This document shows, piece by piece, positions 1 through 12,706 of a stretch of DNA of 64,000 nucleotides (positions are counted from its first letter, which is position 1; every line of letters starts with the position of its first letter). The notes beneath the pieces are model-generated. The model made no database searches, was not told the DNA's origin, and saw nothing but the letters and a program-made list of their open reading frames with translations. Both the position numbers and the translations under genes were made by a program. Location: the NCBI GenBank assembly GCA_037389465.1, contig JAZARR010000200.1, positions 5,463,501 to 5,527,500 on the forward strand, given 5' to 3'. The stretch is from Baylisascaris procyonis. Taxonomy: Eukaryota; Nematoda; Chromadorea; Rhabditida; Ascarididae.

Positions 1-746
1 AAATTAGGCCAATATGACCTTTCGAAACTAACGATGCACCTCGTAACACTCATCACCGTAGTTGAATTAATTATACGAGCTCGATTTTAAGCACTAAAAA
101 CTATTATACGGCAAAAAAATTAGCACGACCTCGTCTTTTACTTATGCTCGAAATACTTTAAACTCAAACTATTAATATGACGCCGAAATATCGAAGTGAA
201 GAACCACACAGAAATTAAATTACTGGAATCGATTCTCCGGCAATTCCATTCTACGTTTCAGGCGGTTGATGTGACATTCACCTTCTAAAGGTTTTCCTTG
301 TTTGGAAAGTTACGTTGAAAAGCAATAAATAGATGAATGAATCGTCCATTGAGCTCAACTCTTCTAATCGTCTCTCGTCTCAAAGCATTTTATAAAAAGA
401 ATTTCAGTTATGAATTTTCATAGCATTGTTGGAACACTGTCTGTTATCATGTATGCTTTTAAAGCGACCGAGACTTCTTTCATAAAAACGAATATGGACA
501 TCCTCATCACTATCATAGAGTTTATTTGCCCTTTTTGAAAATGAATAATTTGCATGGTAAACGTTTTTGTGAAGGAATTAGGGGCCGATATATAGTGAGA
601 TGAAGTGGCTGTCCAAGAAAGACCACATGAAACAACTGCATCAGAGAAACATCGAATCAGGACGACGGAAACGATATGAAGCGTCATTTGCTTGTAATGA
701 ATGACTTGTTAAATGAAGTAAAATAAAGTAAACGCTTTTAGCTTAC
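1..746. other. Probable intron of the FN3 gene; no firm exon
   Basis: The region lies downstream of the last supported FN3 exon. An 89-codon minus-strand ORF (418-687) has an acceptor-like GCAG inside it, but none of its frames looks like the second half of an FN3 module, so it is not called. Confidence 0.4.
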
Positions 747-3700
747 ATCTTCTGTCGTATAGGACGCAATAATACGGTAGTTGTTGAAGCTGTGCCAATT
801 TGGCCAATCCCACTCGATATGCACGTGCGATACATAAAAACTATCGGTGAACGCATCCACCACCCGTAAATTTTTTACACGATCTGGATCTGAGAAAATG
901 ACGTCATGTAGACGTTATTCGTTTGGAAAACAGTAATATTTACTGATTACTGCATAAAATTAAGCCTTTGAAACATAGATTAATACTATATGAAATAAAG
1001 TTGCAATAGAGACTACCGCTTTGATGGACAGAAAAAAGGTAATGCCTGTGTCATGAATTGTGAACATTTTAGGCAGGTTTTGAAATTCGCAATCATGTGG
1101 TTCATGAATTATGCACACTTACATATGTGAATGAGAATGATTGACGTGGAATCGATTCGTTCGGCGTAAGGCGCATATGACAGCAAAGCATTTTAATTTT
1201 AGTGGATTTCTGTTGAATTTTTTAAGGCTCTATAATCAAGATATGTCGCAAGAAATTTGCATCAGAACTTAAAATGACGAGGAGATTTTTTTCTTAAAAA
1301 GGAGCTTTTCAATAAGCTCAACAATCTTACTTTCTATTAAGTATCCATGCGGAATGCGTGGAGATAGTTTACATCATCCAAAAAATTAGGCGATTTCAAT
1401 GAACTTCATGAAATTAACAAGTTTTTTTGGCATTTTAATGCCTTTAGATTTTGCACGGTTTTGCAGTCATCCAATTTCACCTTGGCAATCATCCAAATTA
1501 TTTATTGAAGTTGAAATTTGAATCACTTTTGAAAATTCCATTTTGAGAAATGAATTTTTCACAAGCTCCAACTGATTTAAAACGATAATATAAAGGAATT
1601 TGGAATTTTTAAAGCTTAAAGATTAAAGAAACTTACTGGAAAAGTCAAACATTCGATAAGCCCACCAATCGCGAGTTACGCTACCGTCAACTACACAGAA
1701 AACTTGCAGCTGAAAATCACTTTACATATTACTTTATTACTCGTTCCACTGTCCGTTTTTCCAAAATATTTTCAACAAAAAAATGAAAGGTTCAACAGCA
1801 TATTGCGACATAATGAGTTAAAGCTAAACTCATGGTAGCCAGCATATTCGCAATATTATAGTAAGGTTGCAATGATTCATATCCTAAGCGTTATATCAAC
1901 ATATCATTTCTTTCATTGTTGCACTCCATCCGAATCATCTTTGCATTACTTTGCATTCGAATAATGCTAAATTTTGGAGAATATTAGTGTAACGTTTCGC
2001 GTCTCATTTTCTCTAAACATTCTTCACTTAAGATCAGGAGTGTATAATATCACCATCTCGTTATATCAAGAGTATATCAGTATATTAAAGAGTGCTGTTT
2101 ATTATTCTCTTAAACATATTCAAGTGCTATTAAAATCAACAGAAAGTGAGGAACAATTGTTGAAATTTCGCACAACTTGGACAGCTTTAAGCTGTAACAC
2201 TGCATAGTTAAAGAAATGAAACTTTGAAGTGTGCTAAGCGACATTCACACATTCATTAGCTCTTAATGGACGAACCTCGAAATGTCGTTGATCGATGGAA
2301 ATTTCAATGATTGTTTCTGTTGTGGTGGTTCCTATAGCGAAAGATTTTGATTGTTGAGAATCGATTATGGTGCAGTTCAATAAATATGCTTCGCAGGATA
2401 TACTATCCGGTTGATCCCATTCAACTTTTATGCTCTCATTCATTCGTGACAATCGTATACCATTGCTTGGCCGTTTAAATGAAGTCTGTTTCTTTTTCGA
2501 GTTGCTTTTCAGCGATGGTTTCATTTGAAGATGTTCCATAGATGAGTGCTCAGTCGGTAAACCTTTCGCTAAAACAACATCAGTTTCCGGTACAACCTCA
2601 GGTCGAATTTCTTTGACATCTATTCGTTCAGTAGTTTCATTCGGTTTCAGATTCCATTCAGTTTTGATTGTAGCTTCAGTTGCAGGTGGCAGCATTGTTA
2701 ACAGTTTATCCATGCTTTCCGTTTCAATCCCAGACGTCGTTAATGCGTGTCCCATTGTTGTTGTCGCTGCAGGATACCTGAAAGGATTTTTTGCAGCGTA
2801 TTGGTTTATTGATCAATGCAATCATAAGATCGTGGTCTCATAAAAAGTTGAATGAATGAATTGACTATTTTACATCATGTAATTAGAGAAAAATTTCCCT
2901 CAAGCTGACGTTATTTTATGGAAGGTAAAATTTACGTAGGTAGATCCAAACGGTGAATTAAACAGCTTGTTTTTTATTTTCTCTTATTCTATAAATAAAT
3001 GCTGTTTCTCTCTATATTTTTTGCGATCCCTTTGAGAGCATTTATTAGTTATGCCTCATGATGCAAGCATCATTTTGCATTAAAATTTGTATTATTTTCT
3101 TTTAAAAAATAATCTCCATTTCTCTCGTATTTAACACCTCTGGTTGAGAAAAAAATTTCGAAGCGAAGTTTGAGGGAACCAGCGATAGTCCAAAACGTTA
3201 TCTTTCGTTATCTCAACGAATGCGCTCATCCATCATGCTAAGGCTCTATCAACACCGACCTCGTTTGAACCCTTCTATGTCAGCATGCATAAAACATCGA
3301 ACGCGTTTTGCAGCTAATAATAAAACTGCTGAGAAAATGCAGTCGTAGCAATTGTATGCCACGCTTGGTGCGAGAGCAATTAGATTACATATTGGAAAAG
3401 AAAAAGATAATATTTTAGAAGTGAGCGTGGAGAGTGAAATATTTCAGAAGATGATGGAAAGAACTTTGAAAACTTAATGGGAACAACTTTTTTCTCATGA
3501 TTCGTAGAATAAAATTATTTATATGTGCGCTATTTTTTTATCTGTTTGAGATTTTCTAAAATTTCTGCTTCATAGCCTTTGAAAGAAATATAGTTCGAAA
3601 TTTTACGTAAGAAACTTTGACCCACTTTTTCTTCCACTGCTTAAAGTGCATCTTTCATTAAAAGAATTTTTTTTGCAAGAGATGAAGTTATTTTCCTGAG

Positions 3701-6700
3701 TAAATTTACTATAACAGAAGTTGGGAATGTCCCATGGATGCTGAATATATTCTTGGCTATTTCTTCATCCCAAGCAAGATTATTCAATTCCTTCTCAGTT
3801 GTTGACAACCTGAAGTTGAAAGATGCTTCTGGTTTTAAGATTTAGAAAGGTTCTCTTCTATTTATAATCTCCTTCGAACAGTTGGCAAATGCATACATTT
3901 CAGAAGCAGAAGGTACAGTTTGGTTACTGTAGCCGGAAAGGCTGTCGGCATAACCGTTTGTCCCATCGTTTTTACCTGTAAAACACGGCTGCTTCCTTTT
4001 GAATGCTCTAAATCAAATGGTGCAAATATTCTTACTGAGTATTACACTTTGGACTCAAAGATTTTTGCACCGACAGAGCTTAAAAACTTATGATTTTCAT
4101 AAAAGGTATTGTGCTCATGCCTAGCATCTACCCGAATTCGCCCAAACGTTCAGTCTATATTCCTTATATACATGACAGGATCAAGCACAGAAGCTGTTCA
4201 GCTAAGAAGGCATCCCACCCTATGCTATCAGTAGTTTCACTAGTGTTGTGCGGGCATCGAAAAAACATCGCACGCTCTCGCTCCCGATGTAGGTTTCTGA
4301 AAGTGCAAAATTCAAACTTTAAATCATTCTCCATATAGCAGCAACTCGATGACTAATATAGGTGGTGTAATCTAATAAAAGCATTTTCCCTTCCCAGGGC
4401 TATGGTTTTTGTATCCTAGCTTTTTGCAGACAGATCTGCTCAATGCTTTAGAGAGGTTGGAGGATTGATAGAGGGTTTGATGGAATAGTTGCATTGCGCG
4501 TTCATTTAAAAAAACCTGTGGAGCAACTTTACGATTAAAAATTTCGCTTCTGATTGTCAATGAAAGGGGCGCTTCCAGTGATTCATCAGTAGAACTCTTT
4601 CAGTGCATTTCTTTTCCCATTTGAAAAATGACCTCTTGACCACTGACCGCTGAATCATGGTGAGGATCTTAGCTTACAGCTAGCAAAAAAGGGAATAGAA
4701 CTCACAAGTTGGCACTTCCACATAGCATCGACTCGACATTAACGACCCCGTCTCACTAGTTTAGTTGGCACCAAACGCAAACCCTCATCACTTAGATCTC
4801 TCAGAACTGCTTTAAAAAATTCATATGCAATTCTATTGAAAGCTGTTCCTCTAAAAAACTGTGCTTCCAAAATTTGGTGCCATGTCACCGAAAACTTGAT
4901 TGGCGTATATCCCAAGAGTATCACATTGCAATCGTCATTTTAATCAGCTGTTTGAGATTTTCGAATGGTGAATAAATTGCAAAAAAGGTTATCGATGAAT
5001 CGACTCAGAAGAGGATTCAACCGCTTCAAAGCAGAACTGCTAAGTTGGTCTGGTGTGTAAATTCAATATATACTTCAAATTCCAAATTTTCTCGTTCAGC
5101 TAGAATAGTTTCATATGAGATAACTATGTTTCAATTTGCGTTTCAAAAGCGCATTTAGCATATTTCACCTTATTCGCGTTGCGCATTCATTACTGCATCT
5201 CCTACAATACGCCACAGTAGTTATCAAAACGGATTGGTGACCCCTCTTCAAGCAAATTTTTAAACCACTAAACATACCTTTCGTCTTGAATGTTGTAATA
5301 GTAGCATCATCTGATTGAATTCCTTGATATTTGGTAGTTATTTTTAATGTGTATTCAGTGTTGGGTTTTAAATCGGTCAACGCTATGTGAGTTGCTTCAG
5401 TTTCAAATATAATCGGTTGTTGTCGTTTATCATTGATTGGATAATATTCGATCTGATAGCTGAGATCATTGCCATACGATGGAAAGAACGAGAATACCGT
5501 ATCAGAATGCGCCGTTATGATCGTATCCAATATAGGCGCATCAGGACCTGAATAAATGTTGAAAGATTTTGAATTTAATACCAAATATCAGCAATTTTTG
5601 TTTCATTGAGAAAAAAAAAATGGAAGGGAAAAAACGATTTCGATATTCACCTAAAAAATTTATTTGAAGATTCACGTAAAATTATTGATATTCTTTAGCA
5701 ATCACTGCCACAATAAGAGATGAATTCCTTTTTTTCATTCCTTTTTCATGGTCCTTCACGTTTTCCTGCCAATCACCCTCAAATTGGTTGATTTTCCTAT
5801 TTCGTTCCCTTTCTGGCTGTATTAAGTCATAGACATTACTTAACAACGATTGTTATTGCGTTGTGACAGAACAGCTGTCTCTGAGTGAATCCTTCTAAAT
5901 TTAATTGCATAGATAACAATTCATTCGACAAATCACCCATCTGCTCCACATCATCTGAGAAGAGAAATGTACGCATAGAAAAAATTCCAGCAGAAACATT
6001 TACATTTTGTTTTCATTTGCTCAAGCGCCACTTGAGCACATGAACCATATAGAATCGCTCAGTAGTAGCATCTGCGTCAGTAGAAATACCTCTACCACCT
6101 GTACCACTTGTATCATCTATACCAATCGTATTACCTAAATTAGTTGTGCCACCAACAGCAAATGTATAACTTGTGAAGTGTAAGCGCTTACTGCACAAAG
6201 TATTGCTCTTGGGTGGGAGGAGAAAAAAAAGAAGAAAGAAGGAGGTATTTTATTATCTTATAGGCGCCCTGGGTGTGTTGTAACTAATTCTCTCTGGTGA
6301 TTTTTACCACCTTTTTGGTGGGCACAAAACAATTGCACAGTTTGGAAAGTGCAATAGAAAATATTTGATTAATATCAGTCAATGCGCCAACACTGAAGGA
6401 TTATCGTCTTGCAGTACAAAATTGCCGTAAGAAACGCTATGAAATTTACAAAAACCCAACAAGTGATACCAGCGATGGTATATCTTGAATGTGCACCTCC
6501 AGACTGGGGTCAACTCTTTTCCTTGCATGTCAGCCTAGACACTTTCCGGAACCAATTTTACCAGCCCAGGCGAATGCCATCACTTAATCTACCCTCACAA
6601 TTGGTATATTTTACTTATCCACCTGTGAGACACTTTTTTACCTACCTATTTTGCAGATATTATTTTACCTACGAGACTAAAAGATTTTTCATAATACATC

Positions 6701-8024
6701 GATATTCATTCTTTGAGAGTGATATGATATCGTAAAATTTCATTTACACTTACTGCTTGCCACATTCTTGTGGCTTATGAGCAGCATTGAGCCACTGTTT
6801 AGAATAACACTGATTGAAACATTATAAACGGTTGCGCTAATTGTCCCACTTATTAGTGCCGTGCATCGATTCAATGGAAATTTTGAATTCGTCGGTGGAT
6901 AGCCAATTGGTGGTTCGTATACTATTAAATAGCTATCGTAATCGATGTTTTCTGATGACATATTGCATGGCAATTCCAACAAGAGCGTTGAACCGTTTAT
7001 TCGCTGTAAAATAAATTTTTACGTTGAAAATTTCAAATAATTTTGTCAAACATATTATATTTCAATTCGTCAACTTTGTTTTTTAACAATTTTTTTCTAA
7101 TCTGTCAAATTCAAATTTATCAAATTTTTTTAAAATTAAGATCTCAAATGCAATGATTACGGCTGAAGTATCGGAATATAAACATAAGCATATATATTAT
7201 ATCAGTATTTATTTATACTTTGTTATGCAAACATTGTATCAGTATTGATATAGAGATAACCTCAATGCTGACAATAAAACTTCAATATATTTGTTCGACC
7301 TGGCTATTCTCTTTGGATTATTTGAAGGATATTTCAGCATAGGTGAATGAATTCATAAGAACTACGACATTCGTTTCCGCAAGCGCTTCCATATTTCTTC
7401 ACAGATATTGCCTTATTTTAAAGTTTTATTGGAGCAGATACCTTTAAAAAACTAAAAGTTCTGTCTCCTTCAGTTGGGTGGCATTATTCCAACCTAGTTT
7501 ATCCATTCAGCGTTTCAAGGAAGCGAAAATAAATGCACTAATTACTAACTAATTTCGGTGATGCTCAAAGAAGTCGCCTTTAAATTCTAAAAATTTTCAT
7601 TGATTCATTTTGTTATTTCGCTTCGCTTTCTCAAAAAAGACCGAATAATTTTCGAAATTTTTGAAGAAAAATGCAATAAATTGATCTTATCATAATTGAT
7701 TCCAACTTTTCTACACGAAATTCTTGAATGCGAGCGCGCAATTTCAAAAAAAAAAAATTTCAACTTCCTTCAAGTTACTGAACTATTCGTTGAACTAATT
7801 AGTCAATTTTACATTCTGACTAGCTCTAAATGACCATTGAATCTTTTTAAATTCAAATTCCTTATTAGGTTATAATTTCATGGGGTGTTTCTTTTCGAAA
7901 TTTAATCAAGCAATTATTTTTCATCCACATTCACTAAACATATTCAACTGATCTTAATAAAGTAAAACTTCACCTGTATCAGCGTAAGAAAGAACGTAAC
8001 AATAACCAATAGTATCATATGCAT
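747..8024 (-). CDS. Secreted/receptor-like fibronectin type III protein, 5' part (partial)
   Basis: Six minus-strand exons join in phase with no stop: 8024-7974, 7003-6754, 5547-5278, 2766-2249, 1709-1637 and 889-747, giving 435 codons. The start is the ATG at 8024, which opens a hydrophobic signal-peptide exon (MHMILLVIVTFFLTLIQ). The second exon is a beta-rich module with Cys and N-glycosylation sites. The third is a complete FN3 module (starts PDAPILD, core LTDLKPNTEYTLKI). The fourth has a Thr/Glu/Lys-rich linker of about 85 residues and then an FN3 start (IKVEWDQPD). The fifth and sixth give a Trp-rich FN3-like part (IEWDWPNW). Several FN3 modules behind a signal peptide suggest an extracellular adhesion or receptor protein. 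No membrane segment or kinase/phosphatase domain is visible, and the last exon ends in phase 0 at a GTAAGC donor, so the gene continues beyond base 1. The acceptor at 2766 was chosen for phase; a nearby TTTCAG at 2778 would shift the frame. The family member is not recognised. Confidence 0.6.
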
Positions 8025-9504
8025 ATGCTCATGGCAGAATCGAATGCCACACTTTTCGTACCGAAGTAGCCTTAGCGAAATGTCAGATTGACGGCCAGCT
8101 GATCTGTTTCGTTGACCAGACAGAAGGACAATATGGGCACTATGTTGCTGGACGAAATGCATAAAGTGCAAATTGAACGGCTGCGACATAACACTATTTA
8201 CCTTGTGGATCATCAACGACGTTCAAACGTGATGCCGATGTAACTAACCGGTTATAAGCATCACAGAGCAGAAAAGATGAAACTACGTAGCAATGGATAC
8301 AACAAGACCGGATTGATCGTGTCCACTCTAGAATACCTTGTCCAGCAAGCATACATACAATTGTAGAATTAAACATGCTATTTATTTCTGCACGTAATCA
8401 GCGTTGTATACTCAGTGAGAAAAATTTAATTACTTGTATAGTTACCTATAATCTACAGTTAACTAGCCGTCATTTGCCTCGTCATTCGTTAGATCTGACG
8501 AATTGCGTTGATTCTTATTAAATGAACGAATGAACTTCATAATATTCCGACTCTGGCATTACCAACGTCTGAACCTTAATGGATGTACTGTGAAAAAGGA
8601 AAGGCTTCATTGGAAAAAACTGCTTAAATCTTGATGAGTGGAATTTTAAATAAAAGAGTTGTTAAAGTTTTTCTTTTTATAAAAAAGCAGAATTTTCTAG
8701 AATTTCGAAACACATATTTAGATTATTTCTTTTGGTGGCAATAACTTCCTGGTATTAAAAACCTGTGATTAAGTTGTGCACTGATTGTGCATTTTCCGCC
8801 CAATTTTACGATTTTTCGCATATTTTTCCAACATTTATGGGTTTGATTCATTCACAGTGAGCGAAAAAAATTCCGAACCAAATGCAGAAGCGTAGCAGAA
8901 AAGTTTTTTTGCGTCCCCTTTCCCTCCGTCAAATCCTCTGCTGGCCAACTACCTTTATTTAGTTGTCAAAAAATAATAAGTATGCAAAATAGTGTTTTCA
9001 CAGTTTAAGTGAACCACTCGTTTGAGCAAACGTTATGCAAGGATTTCTTTTTTTGCACCCAAGCCGCTCTAAAATGAGAAATTCGCTCATCTGGAATGCA
9101 TAGAATCTTTTTTTCGGTTTTTTAAAAATGCTTTGTCATTTGCATCATTGCAAACTCTAAACACCTCTATTAATCAGGACGGATTTATGAATTATTTAAA
9201 TTTCCCCAGACATTTTATGTTAAACAATCTTTTCGTTAAAAGAACAGTTGACTCTCAGCGATTTTCCAAATCTTGAAATTACAGGATGTAGCAGAATAAA
9301 CGATATCAATCGACATATTCTCTACGAATGTCGATCCACATCCTACTCATGAATGAATTCATCGCTCGTTCGAACACACTATTATATGACATAAATTTTC
9401 ATTTGTAGTCTACTGATTTCACACTGACAAGCAATATCATTTTGCACACAATATGTACTGCACGAAATCAAATAGGCTGCCGACAGGTGTATATGAAAGT
9501 ACCA

Positions 9505-9597
9505 TCGAATCCAGATGGTCGATACCACACATCACTAAACTCAGGTGGTAGACACCAAAACTACATTGAATTTAGATAGTAAATGCCAAGACATTAT
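9505..9597. repeat. Diverged ~31-bp tandem repeat, three copies
   Basis: Three successive units align with 30-31 bp spacing. Their cores read AATCCAGATGGTCGATACCA, AACTCAGGTGGTAGACACCA and AATTTAGATAGTAAATGCCA. A weaker fourth copy may precede them near 9483. Confidence 0.6.
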
Positions 9598-11259
9598 ATT
9601 ACCTTTCAAGCCAAAAGTATGCTCACGATGATTAAGCGTCTTATCAAAAAAACAGCACTTTAAACTATATGTCGTGGTTTTTGTAATATCTGCATTTCTG
9701 TGACTCTTACTTTTAAACTTTTAATGTTCAAATTGCTAATATTTATAGATGTGAAATGCGAAATAAAAAGGAATCCCGAAAAGATTTATTCATAATGAGG
9801 AAAAAATCTTCAAATAATATCATTAAACGGCTTAGCACGTATGAAAAGCGAATGTTAAACAATTCATACAAGTATAACATTTGCGATACTCAATTTTTTG
9901 AAGTTTCCATTTTTTTTTTTAATTTTAAAATTCCTTTTTTTATGAAACTTTTCTCGAATATCTTTCAATAAGCCGTTGGATTAATAGATATGACAAGGAT
10001 ACTCATCAGAATATCGTTTATGTCAGCTAATATTGTTTACATAAATAAACATTTTAAATACATTAACATTGAAATAGTTTTAATTCGTTTCGCTAATCTA
10101 AATAACGGCTAATTTATGCTAGACGAAGTTTGAGTTTCGACTTTTTCCCACTTTCACAGTCGCAACAGAAATTCCGTTTCTTTTTTGAGTGCCATCGGCA
10201 GATAGTTGGCCAACGTTTTTGCAATGCACATTTGGTTTCAACCGAATGCTTTTGGTAGCTTATTGCTTTTCATCTTTTCATCATAACATTCTTTTCAATG
10301 AAGCATTAGAATTCTATAGAAGTTCCCGCATCGCAATATGCATCACATTGCAATATTTGAAATATGGAAGCATTACATGAAAATAATTTTTACATCGACT
10401 ATTATAATGTAATTTATAGGAGAATATACCTTATAAAACCATACTTGAAAGCGATCCACAGCATGCGAATGGGCCATTGTTATGTTTAGAATCAATTCAT
10501 GATAAAACATTTCAAATTGTTTGCATCAAAATGTGCTCCTTTAATATCCGTTCTGATTAGCGCAAATTTTTTGAGACCTTGTTCGCACTGCAAAAATGCC
10601 TTTAATATTTGTAAAAGTTACTTTCTGCTTCTTGTTTCTTTCACTTTTTTTCCACTTTATTTACTTATTTATATTTGTATTGTATTCATCACGACAGAGT
10701 TAATGACTTTTCTTCTCGTATATTTTTTTTGTACAAAATTCGATTTTGTTTTTTTCGATATATCACCATTTTATTTTTATTTCATTGAGTAATTCAGTCA
10801 TTCAATTTGTTTTGCTTTTTTAGCATCGTTTACGGCTAGAAACCTATATTTGTTCATTCGCATAAAAAATGTTATAGCTAATAATTCTAGGAGTACTTAC
10901 TGTTCAACTTACTCACGAAACTACGTTTAGCTAGAGTTCGCTGACATCTGCTCGTCGTGTGGTTTGCTCTCTTTCTGTTGAAATCGCATAAGATTGGTCG
11001 ATTTTCTATGACTCAGTTATTTGTTTTGTAAACGAGCCAGCCGTATTCACTCTCTACTCTATTAGTGCTGCTTCTCTTTCTTTTTTTTTTTTCAATCAAG
11101 AAGCAGCAATCCCCAATGCACAATGCAAGATTCAAATCGAAGCTTCATTATATCAAAATCACTCAGGTGAAAGAAGCTCTTAACTCACAAAAATCTATCC
11201 ACAGCCTTCCATAAACCATCAAAAACCTTTGCTCAACACTATCTCTAGCAAAGAAATCG

Positions 11260-11500
11260 TTCAAGTGAGCTTGCAAACAGTCTCGCGAGAATTGAAGCAA
11301 TCGAGCTGAAGAAAAAGTGGTAGTCCAACCTCGTTATACACAAAGCTCCTGAAAAAACCCACAGAGGGAACAGTGACGGAGAAGAATACTCATGTAAAGA
11401 ATGAACTATGGAAAGAAACTAGCTTCCGAGAAGCAAGCATTAACAAAGTGCTTCGTCATGGATCTCGCCGCACAGGAAAGATCTGACCCCCAATCAAGCT
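11260..11500 (+). pseudogene. Possible decayed DNA-transposon fragment
   Basis: One plus-strand frame runs about 79 codons with a single internal stop. It begins with a helix-turn-helix-like string (LQTVSRELKQ) followed by Lys/Arg-rich sequence, as in the N-terminal DNA-binding part of Tc1/mariner-type transposases. No DDE catalytic part and no terminal inverted repeats were found. The call is weak and could be chance. Confidence 0.15.
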
Positions 11501-12706
11501 GTGCATCAGCGACACTCAAATCCCAATCAGGGTACTTTCGAAGATGAATGGAAATAAACTGTTCATCAAGATGCTTTCTTTATAAGCAAGAATCTGTTAT
11601 GATCTCACATTGTAATGATTTCAAAGACAATACAAATTAAGAAGACAGTACTGCTTATTGAAAGAGCGAAAGCGATAAGAGATATTCGTTATGTAACTGA
11701 TGGTATAAAAACCTCAAGAATTTTATTAAAGCATCAAAAAGTGCTAATAAGGCTTAAATATTTTCAAATAACTGATCTTTCCATAAAGTACAGGAAATGC
11801 AATTATTTAAAAGCATCGTCAAGCTATGAACCATGTTTTAGTGGCCACATTCGAAATTATATGGAACTGAAACAAATTTGCACTGAAAAAATACTCAGTT
11901 ATATTGAAATTTGTTAAGAGCTAAAAAAAATCACTTGAGAAAACTAAAATGTCGCAATAGATCGAAAAAAGCGAGAGAAATTTCGCCCGAAGATTTTTGT
12001 AAAGCAATCTGAACGAAACAATCGCTAAATTCTATGGACCAATCACAACAACCACCGTCCTCAAAAAGCAAAACCGTAATAAATCTATCGCCTTGAAATA
12101 AGCTGGATGAGAAAAAGAAACCGTCACTTGAAAGAAGCAACCGCAAGTTCGAAAAACAGTGACCGAAACGATAACCTAAAAGTGGTGGAAATTTCATCGT
12201 AGTCATGTATGGATGTGGAAAGAAACCGATGAGTAAGCAAACAGAAACCTGCGGGCGAGGGCGAGGAGGTTTGCGACCACATTAATCGACATCTTCAAAA
12301 TGTTTTCTATTGTAATCAAAAGGTGGGTTTTGATAAACGCTAGATCGTTACCCCAGCGGCGCTTCTGAACTGGGTTTCGACCGACTTTCGATTGTGAGCC
12401 AGCCATAACGATTGTTCGGTTACTGGTGTGGTGGCAAGATACTTCAATCGATTACCATCACTAGTGGCACCACTAGTGCAAAATTGGCCAATTGAAAGAA
12501 ATATAAGGAAGGAAACAAGTAATAGAAAAACGCTGTGCATACATGACGACAGTTTGATGCTTTTAGTCGCCGGACAACTATTTCAAAAATTCTTCCACCT
12601 AAACCGCTCCGTAGAATAATATAGAAATTTAAAATAAGAGAGAGAACATTCTTAATATGCATCTGAGATCAAAAATACAATCATCACACAACATTCAAAT
12701 GCTCGA

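Larger units (their letters stand above)
8025..12706. other. Intergenic region with repeat and decayed coding-like traces
   Basis: This 4.7-kb stretch lies between the signal-peptide exon of the FN3 gene and the stop codon of the synaptotagmin-like gene. It holds a three-copy ~31-bp repeat (9505-9597) and a transposase-like decayed stretch near 11.26-11.5 kb. There is also a minus-strand ORF ending in a GTAAAT donor (8376-8194), which could be an untranslated or alternative 5' exon of the FN3 gene. Two short minus-strand ORFs at 11931-12206 and 12203-12406 are not recognised. Nothing else could be supported. Confidence 0.5.

Noticed and set aside
4372..4924. Two minus-strand ORFs (4372-4560 and 4739-4924) that might be mobile-element remnants.
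   Set aside because: No recognisable motif and no shared frame; they lie in an FN3-gene intron.
6013..6198. Thr/Gly-rich minus-strand ORF inside an FN3-gene intron with a GTGCAG acceptor.
   Set aside because: Its phase does not fit the flanking exons. The fitting frame hits TAG at the donor, and joining the flanking exons directly gives a natural FN3 boundary.
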